Shown piece after piece: positions 9,245 through 18,201 of a stretch of DNA of 36,848 nt; position 1 is the first letter of the stretch, and each line of letters starts with the position of its first letter. The DNA comes from Acidobacteriota bacterium. Lineage in GTDB: Bacteria > Acidobacteriota > Terriglobia > Bryobacterales > Bryobacteraceae. Under the pieces are notes generated by a model that saw only the letters and a list, made by a program, of their open reading frames with translations, searched no databases and was not told the origin of the DNA. The translations under genes were made by a program, and so were the position numbers. The stretch is from contig QHXW01000165.1 in the NCBI GenBank assembly GCA_003223115.1, forward strand, positions 1 to 36,848, given 5' to 3'.

Positions 9245-10342
9245 ATGGATAAGTTGAAGTCCTCTGATATTCAGAACTGGCTTTTGCTCGTTCATCAGCT
9301 GCCACCGAAACCAACCAACCTGCGTGTCCGCGTATGGAGGAAACTGCAGCAACTTGGCGCCGTGGTAGTCAAGAACTCGATCTATGTCCTGCCGTTCAGC
9401 GAGAAGACGAATGAAGATTTTCAGTGGTTGAGGCAGGAGATCGCCTCTTCCGGCGGTGAGGCGACGGTATTCCGAGCGAATACAGTCGAAGGGGCTACAG
9501 ATAAAGAAATCGTCGCTCTTTTTCAGCGGGCCCGCGATGAAGACTATACCCGGGTGACTGCCGAGTTCGAAGGTATAGCTGGAGCACTGCGGGAGCAGAA
9601 GCGTAGAGGCCACCTTTCGCCTGGGCGGCTTGCGAATTTCGAGGCCGAGGCGCAAAAGTTACACGGGGAGTTGGATGCCATCGTGGCGATCGATTTCTTT
9701 GCCGCGCGGGGGCGCACTGCTGCTCTTTCAGCTTTCGAGACCTGCCGGAAAGTGATGCATGATGCCCAGGGGCAAGGGGGCAAACGATCGGGAAACACTC
9801 CTGGCGTCGCCGATAACGTGGACCTTTCGCAATATCAGGGGCGGCGTTGGGTGACACGGCAACATCTGCACATCGATCGTCTGGCTTGCATCTGGCTCAT
9901 CAAGCGGTTTGTGGACCGGCGCGGCCGCTTCTTTTTCGTAGCCAACAACGAAGAAACCAAAGGCGGCGTCGCCTTTGACATGTTCGGCGTCGACCTGACG
10001 CACCATGGCGAGGACTGTAGTTTCGAGACCATGCTCAAGCGCTTTGGCTTGGTTGACGATCCCGGACTTTGCGGTATAGCGGAGATTGTCCATGATATCG
10101 ATCTTAAGGACCGCAAATTCACTCGGAAAGAGGCGGCCGGCCTCGACGCCGTCGTGACGGGCCTTGCTTTTTTCTTGAAAAACGACCAGAGACTTGCTCA
10201 ACAGGCAACAGGCCTGTTTGACGGCTTGTACGCCCTTCTAGGGCGGCGAGCGGAGAAGAAAAAGGAGAAGGGACTCGCGTTAGCCGCCCGACGTCCTACT
10301 GGGCGCCGCGGAGCGGGAAACCAGAAGAAGACTGCAACTTAG
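9245..10342 (+). CDS. chrB: Chromate resistance protein ChrB
   Basis: Full-length, two-part ChrB of 365 residues. The N-terminal part reads WLLLVHQLPPKPTNLRVRVW, then LGAVVVKNSIYVLP and a helical linker. The C-terminal ChrB domain begins near residue 195 with RRWVTRQHLHIDRLACIWLI and has FDMFGVDLTHHGEDCSFETML, AEIVHDIDLKD and a Lys/Arg-rich tail. ChrB proteins sense chromate and control or assist ChrA. ATG at 9245 is preferred over the upstream TTG at 9206 because the latter would translate through the palindromes. No strong ribosome binding site precedes the ATG. It is first in the long co-directional cluster with chrA at 11.3 kb. Confidence 0.9.
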   Translation: MDKLKSSDIQNWLLLVHQLPPKPTNLRVRVWRKLQQLGAVVVKNSIYVLPFSEKTNEDFQWLRQEIASSGGEATVFRANTVEGATDKEIVALFQRARDEDYTRVTAEFEGIAGALREQKRRGHLSPGRLANFEAEAQKLHGELDAIVAIDFFAARGRTAALSAFETCRKVMHDAQGQGGKRSGNTPGVADNVDLSQYQGRRWVTRQHLHIDRLACIWLIKRFVDRRGRFFFVANNEETKGGVAFDMFGVDLTHHGEDCSFETMLKRFGLVDDPGLCGIAEIVHDIDLKDRKFTRKEAAGLDAVVTGLAFFLKNDQRLAQQATGLFDGLYALLGRRAEKKKEKGLALAARRPTGRRGAGNQKKTAT

Positions 10343-10361
10343 AACAAAAGGGAGAGTGAAC

Positions 10362-11288
10362 ATGAAGACTTTGATTGCGATTACCTGCCTTTCGATGGCC
10401 CTCCTGACAGTACACGGGCAGGAGATGCCGGCCGATTACCAGGGCGTGCTTAAAATGCTCGACAAAAAGGGCGACCATAAATCGGGCGTTCTGAAAATCA
10501 ACATCCCTCGAAACGATCTGAAAGTCACGATTGACGGAGCCGCAACGCCGACGCCGTTTGGTTTCGGCGGCTGGCTCGCGATGACCAAAGGTGATGGCGG
10601 CAGCGACGTCATGATGGGGGATCTCGTGCTTTTGGAGGACGAAGTTAATCCGGTCATGTCCGCTTTACTCGACAACGGCCTGGAGGTCACGGCCCTCCAT
10701 AATCACTTTTTCTTCGAGAGCCCACGCATCTTTTACATGCATGTACATGGACACGGCAAGCCAGATGATCTAGCCAGGATGGCGAAACCCGCCATAGACC
10801 TCATTGGTCGCGTGCCGGCCGCGCACGAAGCGTCTGCGGTCGGCGGAAAGTCGGGTGTTTCCGCCGGACAGATCGATACAGCGAAGATCGCCGGAATCGT
10901 AGGACACGAGGGAGAGCAAACCGGTCCCGTGTACAAGATCACCGTCGGCCGAGACGACCTGAAATTGACCGAAATGGGCGCAAAGATTAATTCGCGAATG
11001 GGCCTGAACACGTGGGCGGCGTTCTTCGGCAGTGATGCGAATGCGGAGATCGCAGGCGATGTAGCGATGCTGGCACGGGAGGTCACTCCGGTTCTCAAGG
11101 CGTTGCGTGCGAATGGACTAGATGTCGTAGCAATCCATCACCACATGACGACGACCCAGCCAACCATTTATTTTCTACATTACTGGGGAACCGGCCCGGC
11201 TGATAAGCTTGCCAACGGCTTCAAGGCCGCGCTAAACGAGCTGGGCAAAGGTCACGCAAAGGCAGGTAAGACTGGCGGGTCTCATTAA
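10362..11288 (+). CDS. Exported DUF1259 (LppY/LpqO-like) protein, His-rich
   Basis: 308 residues with a signal peptide (MKTLIAITCLSMALLTVHGQ). The start at ATG 10362 fits the GGGAGAG ribosome binding site. The protein is two tandem copies of one fold. Copy one (about residues 25-150) has GVLKINIPRNDLKV, LLEDEVNPVMSAL and LHNHFFFESPRIFYMHVHGHG. Copy two (about 180-300) has YKITVGRDDLKL, LAREVTPVLKAL and IHHHMTTTQPTIYFLHYWG. Both copies keep a His cluster that could bind metal. DUF1259 has no established function. Its place between chrB and chrA suggests a periplasmic role in chromate or Cr(III) handling (inference). Its last codons overlap the probable start of chrA. Confidence 0.85.
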   Translation: MKTLIAITCLSMALLTVHGQEMPADYQGVLKMLDKKGDHKSGVLKINIPRNDLKVTIDGAATPTPFGFGGWLAMTKGDGGSDVMMGDLVLLEDEVNPVMSALLDNGLEVTALHNHFFFESPRIFYMHVHGHGKPDDLARMAKPAIDLIGRVPAAHEASAVGGKSGVSAGQIDTAKIAGIVGHEGEQTGPVYKITVGRDDLKLTEMGAKINSRMGLNTWAAFFGSDANAEIAGDVAMLAREVTPVLKALRANGLDVVAIHHHMTTTQPTIYFLHYWGTGPADKLANGFKAALNELGKGHAKAGKTGGSH

Positions 11289-12483
11289 GAATACAGCAGT
11301 AGCGAGTTCTGCTATCTCCACAACGACGGGTGCGTCTCCATATTCCCTGCGGGGTTTCTTACTGTACTTTGTCCGGTTAGGCACATTCGGATTCGGCGGC
11401 CCGATAGCGCTTGCTGCGCGAATGGAGAAAGATCTTGTCGAAGAGCGAGGCTGGATTTCGCGACAGGATTATGTTGAGGGGTTGGCCTTTTCGCAACTGT
11501 CCCCGGGGCCCTTGGCAGCCCAGTTGGCAATGTACTTGGGATGGGTGCGGGCAGGGCGCTTCGGGGCGGCCGTAGTAAGCGCAGCCTTCATACTTCCCTC
11601 GTTCTTGATGGCGATAGTCGTCGCCGCTGCTTACGTCTACTTCGGCCAGCTTTCTTGGATTCAGGGGATGTTCTACGGCATCGGCGCCGCTGTGATCGCG
11701 ATCATCGCGCAAAGCGCTTTTCGGCTCGCGCGAAAGACGCTGGGCAAAGATCTGCTCCTCTGGCTTATTTTTGCGAGCGTCGCGATCACGACCGTTTGGA
11801 CAGGCTCAGAAATTGTATGGCTGTTTGTTTTGTGCGGGGTGATTTCCGTTGTCGTCAAGGCGGCGCCCGCGTTCCTGTCGAAGCCGGCCGTCCCATCGAT
11901 AGCAGCCGGTTTCGGTTGGCTGCTCACCGGCGCGCAAGGGACGGCTTCGACGAGTCTCTTATGGAGCCTGTTTTTCTTCTTCTTGAAGGCGGGAGCGTTT
12001 GTGTTTGGCAGCGGCTTGGCGATCGTCCCATTTCTTTATGGCGGGGTCGTTGGCCGATTCCACTGGCTCACGGAACAACAGTTTCTGGACGCAATTGCCG
12101 TGGCTATGATTACTCCCGGACCAGTGGTCATCACGGCGGCATTCATCGGATACCTGGTCGCCGGTCTGCTCGGCGGTACGGTTGCGGCAATTGCGGTGTT
12201 TGCTCCTCCGTTTCTGATTGTCCTGCTTGCGGCTCCTTACTACCGGCGATTTGCCGGGAATCCACAGGTCAAAGCTTTTGTTCAGGGAGTGACCGCTGCG
12301 GCAGTCGGCGCGATTGCCGGGGCAGCGGTGATCCTCGGTAAGCGCTCTCTCGTGGATATTCCCACGTTAATGATTGGCCTGATTACGTTCCTGGTTCTCG
12401 TGAAGCTCAGGAAAGTTCCTGAACCAGTGCTGATCCTCATGGCGGGTGGCATTGGACTGCTGCTGCATCACGGCAACCCTTAG
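11284..12483 (+). CDS. chrA: Chromate transporter ChrA
   Basis: Long-chain CHR-family membrane exporter with two homologous halves, about 399 residues. The N half has LRGFLLYFVRLGTFGFGGP, then EKDLVEERGWISRQDYVEGLA and QLSPGPLAAQLAMYLGW. The C half has LKAGAFVFGSGLAIVPFL, WLTEQQFLDAIAVAMITPGP and ITAAFIGY. These are the CHR signatures (GG/GP, PGP). The first ATG in frame (11422) lies after the conserved FGFGGP segment, so the true start must be upstream. Between the in-frame TAA near 11240 and 11422 there is no ATG, GTG or TTG. The coordinate given uses ATT at 11284, which overlaps the DUF1259 TAA. Start confidence is low; identity is high. Confidence 0.85.
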   Translation: MKNTAVASSAISTTTGASPYSLRGFLLYFVRLGTFGFGGPIALAARMEKDLVEERGWISRQDYVEGLAFSQLSPGPLAAQLAMYLGWVRAGRFGAAVVSAAFILPSFLMAIVVAAAYVYFGQLSWIQGMFYGIGAAVIAIIAQSAFRLARKTLGKDLLLWLIFASVAITTVWTGSEIVWLFVLCGVISVVVKAAPAFLSKPAVPSIAAGFGWLLTGAQGTASTSLLWSLFFFFLKAGAFVFGSGLAIVPFLYGGVVGRFHWLTEQQFLDAIAVAMITPGPVVITAAFIGYLVAGLLGGTVAAIAVFAPPFLIVLLAAPYYRRFAGNPQVKAFVQGVTAAAVGAIAGAAVILGKRSLVDIPTLMIGLITFLVLVKLRKVPEPVLILMAGGIGLLLHHGNP

Positions 12484-12533
12484 AAGTCGCATGTAGCGAT
12501 TGCGATGTCCATGATCAAGGAGAAGAACCAGGC

Positions 12534-13907
12534 GTGAGGAAGCTTCTGGGAGTGGCGATTGGCACAATGCTGATGACTGATCTCGTCTCGGCGCAACCCG
12601 AACCGCTGACCCTGGGCCAAGCCGTGCAGCAGTCAGTAGAGAAGTACCCCGCGGTTCGAGGTTCGCTAGAACAGGTCTCGGCCGCTGCAGCAGGAATCAA
12701 CTTGGCCCGGACGGCATATCTTCCACGAGCGGACTTCCTCGGCCAACTGAACCGCGCCACACACAACAATGTGTTTGGATTGCTGCTGCCCCAATCCGTT
12801 ATTCCTTCCATCTCCGGACCAGCACAGGGGACCAACACACTGAGCAATATCTGGGGCTCCGCGGTCGGCGCACTCGTGTCCTGGGAGCCGGTTGACTTCG
12901 GCTTGCGCAGGGCAAACGTGGCGTCGGCAAAAGCGGTGAGAGACCGGACCGCTGCCGAGGTGAATGTGACCAAGCTGCAGGTCGCTACCGCTGCGGCAGA
13001 TGCATTTCTGACGATCGCCGCCGCGCAGCAGACCGTCGTCGCGGCGCGCGCCCGTGTTGAGCGGGCTCGTGTCCTGAACGAAGTGATCGAGACCTTGGCG
13101 AAGAACGAATTGCGTCCCGGAGCAGACGCTTCCCGCTCGCGGGCTGAGCTGGCGCTCGCGCAAACACAACAGATTCAGGCAGAGCAGACAGTCGCAGTCG
13201 CTCGTGCCGCGCTCGCTCAATTACTCGGAACGAAGCCCGAAAGCATCTTGATCGAGCCGGGTCCCTTGTTGCAGCCGCCGGCGGCGCCGCAAGCCCCGGA
13301 TGTCGCCGCAGCACAGCATCCTCTTGCGATTGCTAGAGAAGCCGCAGTGACCGAGGTCAAGGCCCGCGAAAAGGCGCTGGACCGCCTCTACTATCCACGT
13401 CTCTATCTACAGGGCGCCGCTTATGCGCGCGGCACCGGCATTCAGCCGGATGGCCGCAGTGGTGCAGTGGCCAGCGGTCTCGGACCGAACATCCAGAATT
13501 GGGCTCTTGGAGCGACCATCACTTTTCCCGCTTTCGATTGGTTTTCGATTCGTGCCAAGAAGGAGATCGAAGTCCACAACGAGCGAAGCGCCGCGGCCAA
13601 TTATGACCAGACCTTGCAAGACCTCACTGGCGGGGTCGAAAAGGCGAAAGCGGTTCTCGAAGGCGCGCGACGGGTAGTGCAAAACACTCCAATTCAGCTG
13701 GAGGCGGCCCGTACAACAGAGCAGCAAGCGACCGAGAGGTACAGAACGGGCCTGGGCAACATCACCGAGGTAGCGGAAGCCCAGCGACTTCTCACACAGG
13801 CCGAGATCGACGATTCGTTAGCTCGCCTTGGCGTGTGGAGGGCTTTACTCGGTGTTGCGGCCGCTGAAGGGGACCTGGCACCTTTCCTGGCGTCATCAGG
13901 TAAGTAG
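12534..13907 (+). CDS. TolC-family outer-membrane efflux protein (RND partner)
   Basis: 457 residues, GTG start with AAGGAG about eleven bases upstream, signal peptide ending in VSAQ. Two OEP repeats show the TolC heptad helices: EPLTLGQAVQQSVEKYPAV, then VASAKAVRDRTAAEVNVTKLQVATAAADAFL in the first half; EQQATERYRTGLGNITEVAEAQRLLTQAEID in the second. It forms the outer-membrane channel of a tripartite pump. It follows chrA by 50 bp and precedes the RND gene by 11 bp, so it most likely serves that pump. Confidence 0.88.
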   Translation: MRKLLGVAIGTMLMTDLVSAQPEPLTLGQAVQQSVEKYPAVRGSLEQVSAAAAGINLARTAYLPRADFLGQLNRATHNNVFGLLLPQSVIPSISGPAQGTNTLSNIWGSAVGALVSWEPVDFGLRRANVASAKAVRDRTAAEVNVTKLQVATAAADAFLTIAAAQQTVVAARARVERARVLNEVIETLAKNELRPGADASRSRAELALAQTQQIQAEQTVAVARAALAQLLGTKPESILIEPGPLLQPPAAPQAPDVAAAQHPLAIAREAAVTEVKAREKALDRLYYPRLYLQGAAYARGTGIQPDGRSGAVASGLGPNIQNWALGATITFPAFDWFSIRAKKEIEVHNERSAAANYDQTLQDLTGGVEKAKAVLEGARRVVQNTPIQLEAARTTEQQATERYRTGLGNITEVAEAQRLLTQAEIDDSLARLGVWRALLGVAAAEGDLAPFLASSGK

Positions 13908-13918
13908 AGAGGGGACGT

Positions 13919-16900
13919 ATGCGGTTAGTACTTGCAGCGCTCACTAGACCGATATCAGCTCTTGTTGCCGTAATTGCCGTCGCGCTTTGCGCATTCCTCG
14001 CCATACGAAGCATGCCGGTAGACATCTTTCCGAATCTGGGGGCTCCGGCGATCTATGTTGCACAGCCATATGGCGGCATGGACCCGCAACAGATGGAAGG
14101 ATACCTCACCTACTATTTCGAGTACCACTTTCTTTACATCACCGGCATCGAACACGTCGAGAGCAAGAACATTCAGGGCGCCTCCCTCATGAAGTTGGTC
14201 TTCCACCCGGGAACTGATATGAGTCAGGCTATGGCGCAGGTTGTCGGCTATGTCAACCGGGCCCGTGCATTCATGCCTCCGGGGGCGGTGCCTCCTTTCA
14301 TCGTGCGTTATGACGCAGGCAGCGTACCGGTGGGTCAGTTGATTTTTTCCAGCCCCACCCGGAGCGTCGGCGAGATGCAAGACATCGCACTGAATCGGGT
14401 TCGACCCGTATTCGCGGTCTTGGAGGGAGTGTCAGCTCCACCGCCCTTCGGCGGCAACCAACGGACAATCGTTGTCCGTCTGAATCCGGACAAGCTAAAT
14501 GCCTACAACATCTCCGCTGAAGAGGCTATCGTTGCGGTGAACCGAAGCAGTATCGTCATGCCGTCGGGAACGGTTGGCACCGACGATCTGATGAGGATGG
14601 CCTCGACCAACACCGTCCTTGGTGGAAAGCTGGATGACTTGCTCGATACACCCATCCACCTCGGTAGTGGCCCCACTGTTTACCTGCGGGACATTGGAAC
14701 CGTCGAGAACGGAACAGACATTGTAGTTGGCTACGCACACGTCAATGGAAAAAGGACCGTGTACATCCCGGTCACGAAGCGTTCCGATGCCTCAACTCTT
14801 GCGGTAATCCAACGAGTTCGTGATGCTCTTCCCAGGATGAAGGCGGTTGCTCCGGATGACGTTGATATTCGGCTGGAATTCGATCAGTCGAAGTTCGTAG
14901 TGAACGCGATCAAGGGCCTCATGACAGAAAGTGCGCTGGGCGCGCTCCTGACCGGCGTGATGGTGCTCTTGTTCTTGCGCGATTGGCGCAGCTCCGTTAT
15001 CGTGATCCTCACCATACCTTTCGCGCTGCTCTCGGCCGTAGTTTGGTTATGGATGACCGGACAGACAATCAACATGATGACGCTGGGAGGCCTTGCACTC
15101 GCGGTCGGCGTGCTGGTCGATGAGGCAACTGTTGAGATCGAAAATATTCACTCGCTTTTGGATTCCGCGAAGGCGTCAGGCATGTCGCGCGCGATGGCGG
15201 TCGTTGAGGCCTGCCGCAAGACAGCGATCCCACGGCTACTGGCCATGCTATGCGTTCTTTCGGTATTCGTTCCTTCCTTCTTCATGGCGGGAGTGGCGCG
15301 CCAGTTATTCGTTCCACTGTCGATTGCTGTCGGTTTCGCCATGATTTCCTCCTACGTGCTCTCAACCACATTGGTGCCGGTGCTGGCGACCTGGATGATG
15401 CACGAGGCCAAGGAGAGTGCCAAGACGCCGCGATGGCGTGAATGGTACGCGTCGATCTTGCGATTCGCGATCCGATGGCGATGGGGGGTTGCTGGAGCCT
15501 ATGCACTTGCTGCCGCGACACTGCTCTTAGTTCTCATTCCCCAAACGCATCTGGAGATCTTTCCGACGACTGACGCCGGCCAATTTCAATTGCGCCTGCG
15601 GGCCCCGACGGGAACTCGGATCGAACGAACTGAAGTCATAACTCTGAAGGCACTGGACATTATAAAGCACGAAGTCGGACCCGAGAATGTCGCAATCGAG
15701 TCTGACTTCGTGGGAGTGCAGCCGCCGAGCTATCCGATTAATACAATCTTCCTGTTTACAAGTGGACCCCAGGAGTCGGTCATGCTGGTTGCCTTGAAGC
15801 CGGAAGCCTCGCTACGGGGAGAGGAATTGAAAGAGCGCCTGCGCCAGCGCTTCGCCAAGGACCTACCCAACGTAGAAGTGTCCTTTGAAGCCGGGGATAT
15901 CATCAGCCAGGTGATGAGTTTCGGTTCTCCCACACCCATCGAGGTGGCGCTACAAGGGCCCAGCCTGGCAGATAATCGGGCGTTTGCGGAAAAAGTTCGG
16001 ACCGAACTGGCCAAGATATCGAATCTTCGAGATCTCCAATATGGCCAACCGTTCAACTATCCCACTATGCAGGTAACTGTCGATAGGAACCGGGCTGGGC
16101 AGTTCAACCTGACGGTTGCCGATGTGGCCAAGTCTATGGTCGCAGCAACTTCGTCGAGCCGATTCGTCGAGCCGAACTTTTGGCGCGATCCAGTAAGCGG
16201 AAACGGATTCCAGATTCAGGTTGAGATTCCACAGAACCGCGTGCGCTCAATCGAGGATTTGAAAGGGCTCCGGCTTTCGTCCGAGGGGCATCAGGCGCTA
16301 CTTCGCGACGTCGCGGACGTCCGGTTCGGAACAACGATGGGCGAGGTGGACCGGTACAACATGCAGCGCGTCGTCAGTCTTACTGCCAACTTGCACGGCG
16401 AATATCTCGGTGATGGCGCCAAGCAAATTCAGCAGGCGTTGAGGCGCGTCGGCAATCCGCCACGTGGGATCGCGGTCGCAGTCAGGGGGCAAATCCCGCC
16501 GCTTGAAGAAACCATCTCCGGATTGAGGATCGGCCTGCTGCTTTCGATTCTGATTATTTTTCTGCTCTTAACATTCAACTTTCAGTCGCTCCGTTTAGCG
16601 CTGACGGTGTTGCTGACCGTTCCGGCGGTGCTGTGCGGCGTGCTTATCATGCTCTTTATCACCCGCACGACGGTAAATGTGCAGTCCTTCATGGGAGCGA
16701 TCATGGCGATCGGCGTGGCAGTGGCGAACGCAATCCTGTTCGTGACGTTCTCTGAATTCAGCCGAAAAGGCGGCGCGCGGGCTGACGATGCTGCGCTCGA
16801 AGGGGGCCGAAGTAGAGCGCGGGCGATTCTCATGACGGCAGCCGCGATGATCTTCGGCATGATTCCGATGGCCCTAGGCTTGACGGAGAGTGGAAAGCAA

Positions 16901-17065
16901 ACCGCGCCTCTGGCCAGAGCGGTCATCGGTGGACTCGCTGCGGCCACCATCTCCACTTTATTTATCCTGCCGTCGATCTATGCCATCTTCGAGCGGCGAA
17001 CTCAAGTGAAGTCGCCCTCACTGAATCCCTATGACCCGGAGAGCAAGTACTATGAAAAAGCTTAA
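13919..17065 (+). CDS. RND-family inner-membrane efflux transporter
   Basis: 1,048 residues, a normal RND length, with two sets of transmembrane helices and two large periplasmic loops. TM1 is at residues 11-30 (ALVAVIAVALCAFLAIRSMP) and is followed by VDIFPNLGAPAIYVAQPYGG. The central TM4 region reads LGGLALAVGVLVDEATVEIENIH. The acidic pair is Asp-Glu; the DFG...DGA signature of CzcA/CusA metal pumps is absent, so substrate is more likely organic or undetermined (inference). The start has a GAGGGGAC ribosome binding site. Its end overlaps the start of the fusion-protein gene by 14 bp, so the two are translationally coupled. Confidence 0.9.
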   Translation: MRLVLAALTRPISALVAVIAVALCAFLAIRSMPVDIFPNLGAPAIYVAQPYGGMDPQQMEGYLTYYFEYHFLYITGIEHVESKNIQGASLMKLVFHPGTDMSQAMAQVVGYVNRARAFMPPGAVPPFIVRYDAGSVPVGQLIFSSPTRSVGEMQDIALNRVRPVFAVLEGVSAPPPFGGNQRTIVVRLNPDKLNAYNISAEEAIVAVNRSSIVMPSGTVGTDDLMRMASTNTVLGGKLDDLLDTPIHLGSGPTVYLRDIGTVENGTDIVVGYAHVNGKRTVYIPVTKRSDASTLAVIQRVRDALPRMKAVAPDDVDIRLEFDQSKFVVNAIKGLMTESALGALLTGVMVLLFLRDWRSSVIVILTIPFALLSAVVWLWMTGQTINMMTLGGLALAVGVLVDEATVEIENIHSLLDSAKASGMSRAMAVVEACRKTAIPRLLAMLCVLSVFVPSFFMAGVARQLFVPLSIAVGFAMISSYVLSTTLVPVLATWMMHEAKESAKTPRWREWYASILRFAIRWRWGVAGAYALAAATLLLVLIPQTHLEIFPTTDAGQFQLRLRAPTGTRIERTEVITLKALDIIKHEVGPENVAIESDFVGVQPPSYPINTIFLFTSGPQESVMLVALKPEASLRGEELKERLRQRFAKDLPNVEVSFEAGDIISQVMSFGSPTPIEVALQGPSLADNRAFAEKVRTELAKISNLRDLQYGQPFNYPTMQVTVDRNRAGQFNLTVADVAKSMVAATSSSRFVEPNFWRDPVSGNGFQIQVEIPQNRVRSIEDLKGLRLSSEGHQALLRDVADVRFGTTMGEVDRYNMQRVVSLTANLHGEYLGDGAKQIQQALRRVGNPPRGIAVAVRGQIPPLEETISGLRIGLLLSILIIFLLLTFNFQSLRLALTVLLTVPAVLCGVLIMLFITRTTVNVQSFMGAIMAIGVAVANAILFVTFSEFSRKGGARADDAALEGGRSRARAILMTAAAMIFGMIPMALGLTESGKQTAPLARAVIGGLAAATISTLFILPSIYAIFERRTQVKSPSLNPYDPESKYYEKA

Positions 17066-18197
17066 CACGCGAGCCCCGGACGAACTTCTCGCACCGAACT
17101 TCTGGCCGGCGGCGATCGTCATTCTCTGCACTGTCAGTTCGGCCTTTGGACAAACCATGGATGCGGTCCGGGTGATTTCCCGGCCAGTCGATCGAAAGGT
17201 GGAGCTTCCGGGCGAGTTCGTGCCCTATCTTAGCGTCCCGATCCACGCAAAGATTCCCGGGTTTGTGGACAAAGTTGAAGTCGACCGTGGCTCAGTGGTC
17301 AAAGAAGGGCAGCTGCTTGCAACCATGATTGCTCCCGAACTAAATGCGCAGCGCGCGGAGGCTAAGGCGAAGGTCAGCGCCGCGCAGTCACAAAAGGTGG
17401 AAGCCGAGGCTCGAGTCGCGGCAGTTCAGAGTACCTATGAGCGCATGAAGGCCGCTGCGGCTACACCAGGGGTAATCGCCGGTAACGAGCTCGTCCAAGC
17501 GGAAAAGCAAGTGGACGTGGAGCGCGCCAAAGTAGCGGCTGCCGAATCCTCCGTTCAGGCAGCGCAGGAAGCCTTGAAAGCGATCGAAGAAATCCAGGTC
17601 TATCTTCGTGTGACCGCTCCTTTCAGCGGAGTGATTACCACTCGGAATGTGCACCCCGGCGCTCTCGTCGGAACCACCGGGGACACCCTGCCAATGTTCC
17701 AGCTGGAAACACAACACCGGCTTCGACTCGTTGTGCCTGTACCTGAGACAGATGTAGGCGGGATCGTTAAGGGCGGCAAGATCGCGTTTACTGTTCCCGC
17801 GTATCCAGGCGAAACCTTCTACGGAACCCTAAGCCGAAGCGCTCATTCTATCGATCCGAGGACTAGATCGATGCCGGTGGAACTCGACGTCATAAATCCG
17901 AATGGTCGGCTTGCGGCCGGAATGTATCCGGCCGTGAAGTGGCCCATGCGCGGCAATCAATCCGTCCTGGTCGTCCCTCCGACTAGCATTGTGACCACAA
18001 GCGAGCGGACTTTCGTGATCCGTGTAAGCGGGGGTGTCGCAGAATGGGTCGATGTCAAGAAGGGACCGGCACAAGGAGATTTTGTTGAGATCATCGGTCC
18101 CCTCAAGGACGGGGATACGGTCCTGCGGCGCGGCAGTGACGAGATTCGTCAGGGCACACATGTCAATGTCCGCACCGTTCCCGCCACGAAGGGGTGA
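17052..18197 (+). CDS. RND membrane fusion protein (periplasmic adaptor)
   Basis: 381 residues. ATG at 17052 (MKKLNTRAPDELL) follows GGAG and overlaps the RND stop; an ATG seven codons earlier is less likely. A hydrophobic segment (FWPAAIVILCTVSSAFGQ) serves as signal/anchor. It has the biotinyl-lipoyl halves (VPIHAKIPGFVDKVEVDRGSVVKEGQLLATMIAPEL; then TAPFSGVITTRNVHPGALVG), a coiled-coil hairpin of Ala/Glu/Lys helices between them, and a beta-barrel ending in GSDEIRQGTHVNVRTV. It couples the RND pump to TolC. Gene order TolC-RND-MFP is the reverse of the common MFP-RND-TolC order. Confidence 0.9.
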   Translation: MKKLNTRAPDELLAPNFWPAAIVILCTVSSAFGQTMDAVRVISRPVDRKVELPGEFVPYLSVPIHAKIPGFVDKVEVDRGSVVKEGQLLATMIAPELNAQRAEAKAKVSAAQSQKVEAEARVAAVQSTYERMKAAAATPGVIAGNELVQAEKQVDVERAKVAAAESSVQAAQEALKAIEEIQVYLRVTAPFSGVITTRNVHPGALVGTTGDTLPMFQLETQHRLRLVVPVPETDVGGIVKGGKIAFTVPAYPGETFYGTLSRSAHSIDPRTRSMPVELDVINPNGRLAAGMYPAVKWPMRGNQSVLVVPPTSIVTTSERTFVIRVSGGVAEWVDVKKGPAQGDFVEIIGPLKDGDTVLRRGSDEIRQGTHVNVRTVPATKG

Positions 18198-18201
18198 AAC
18201 A

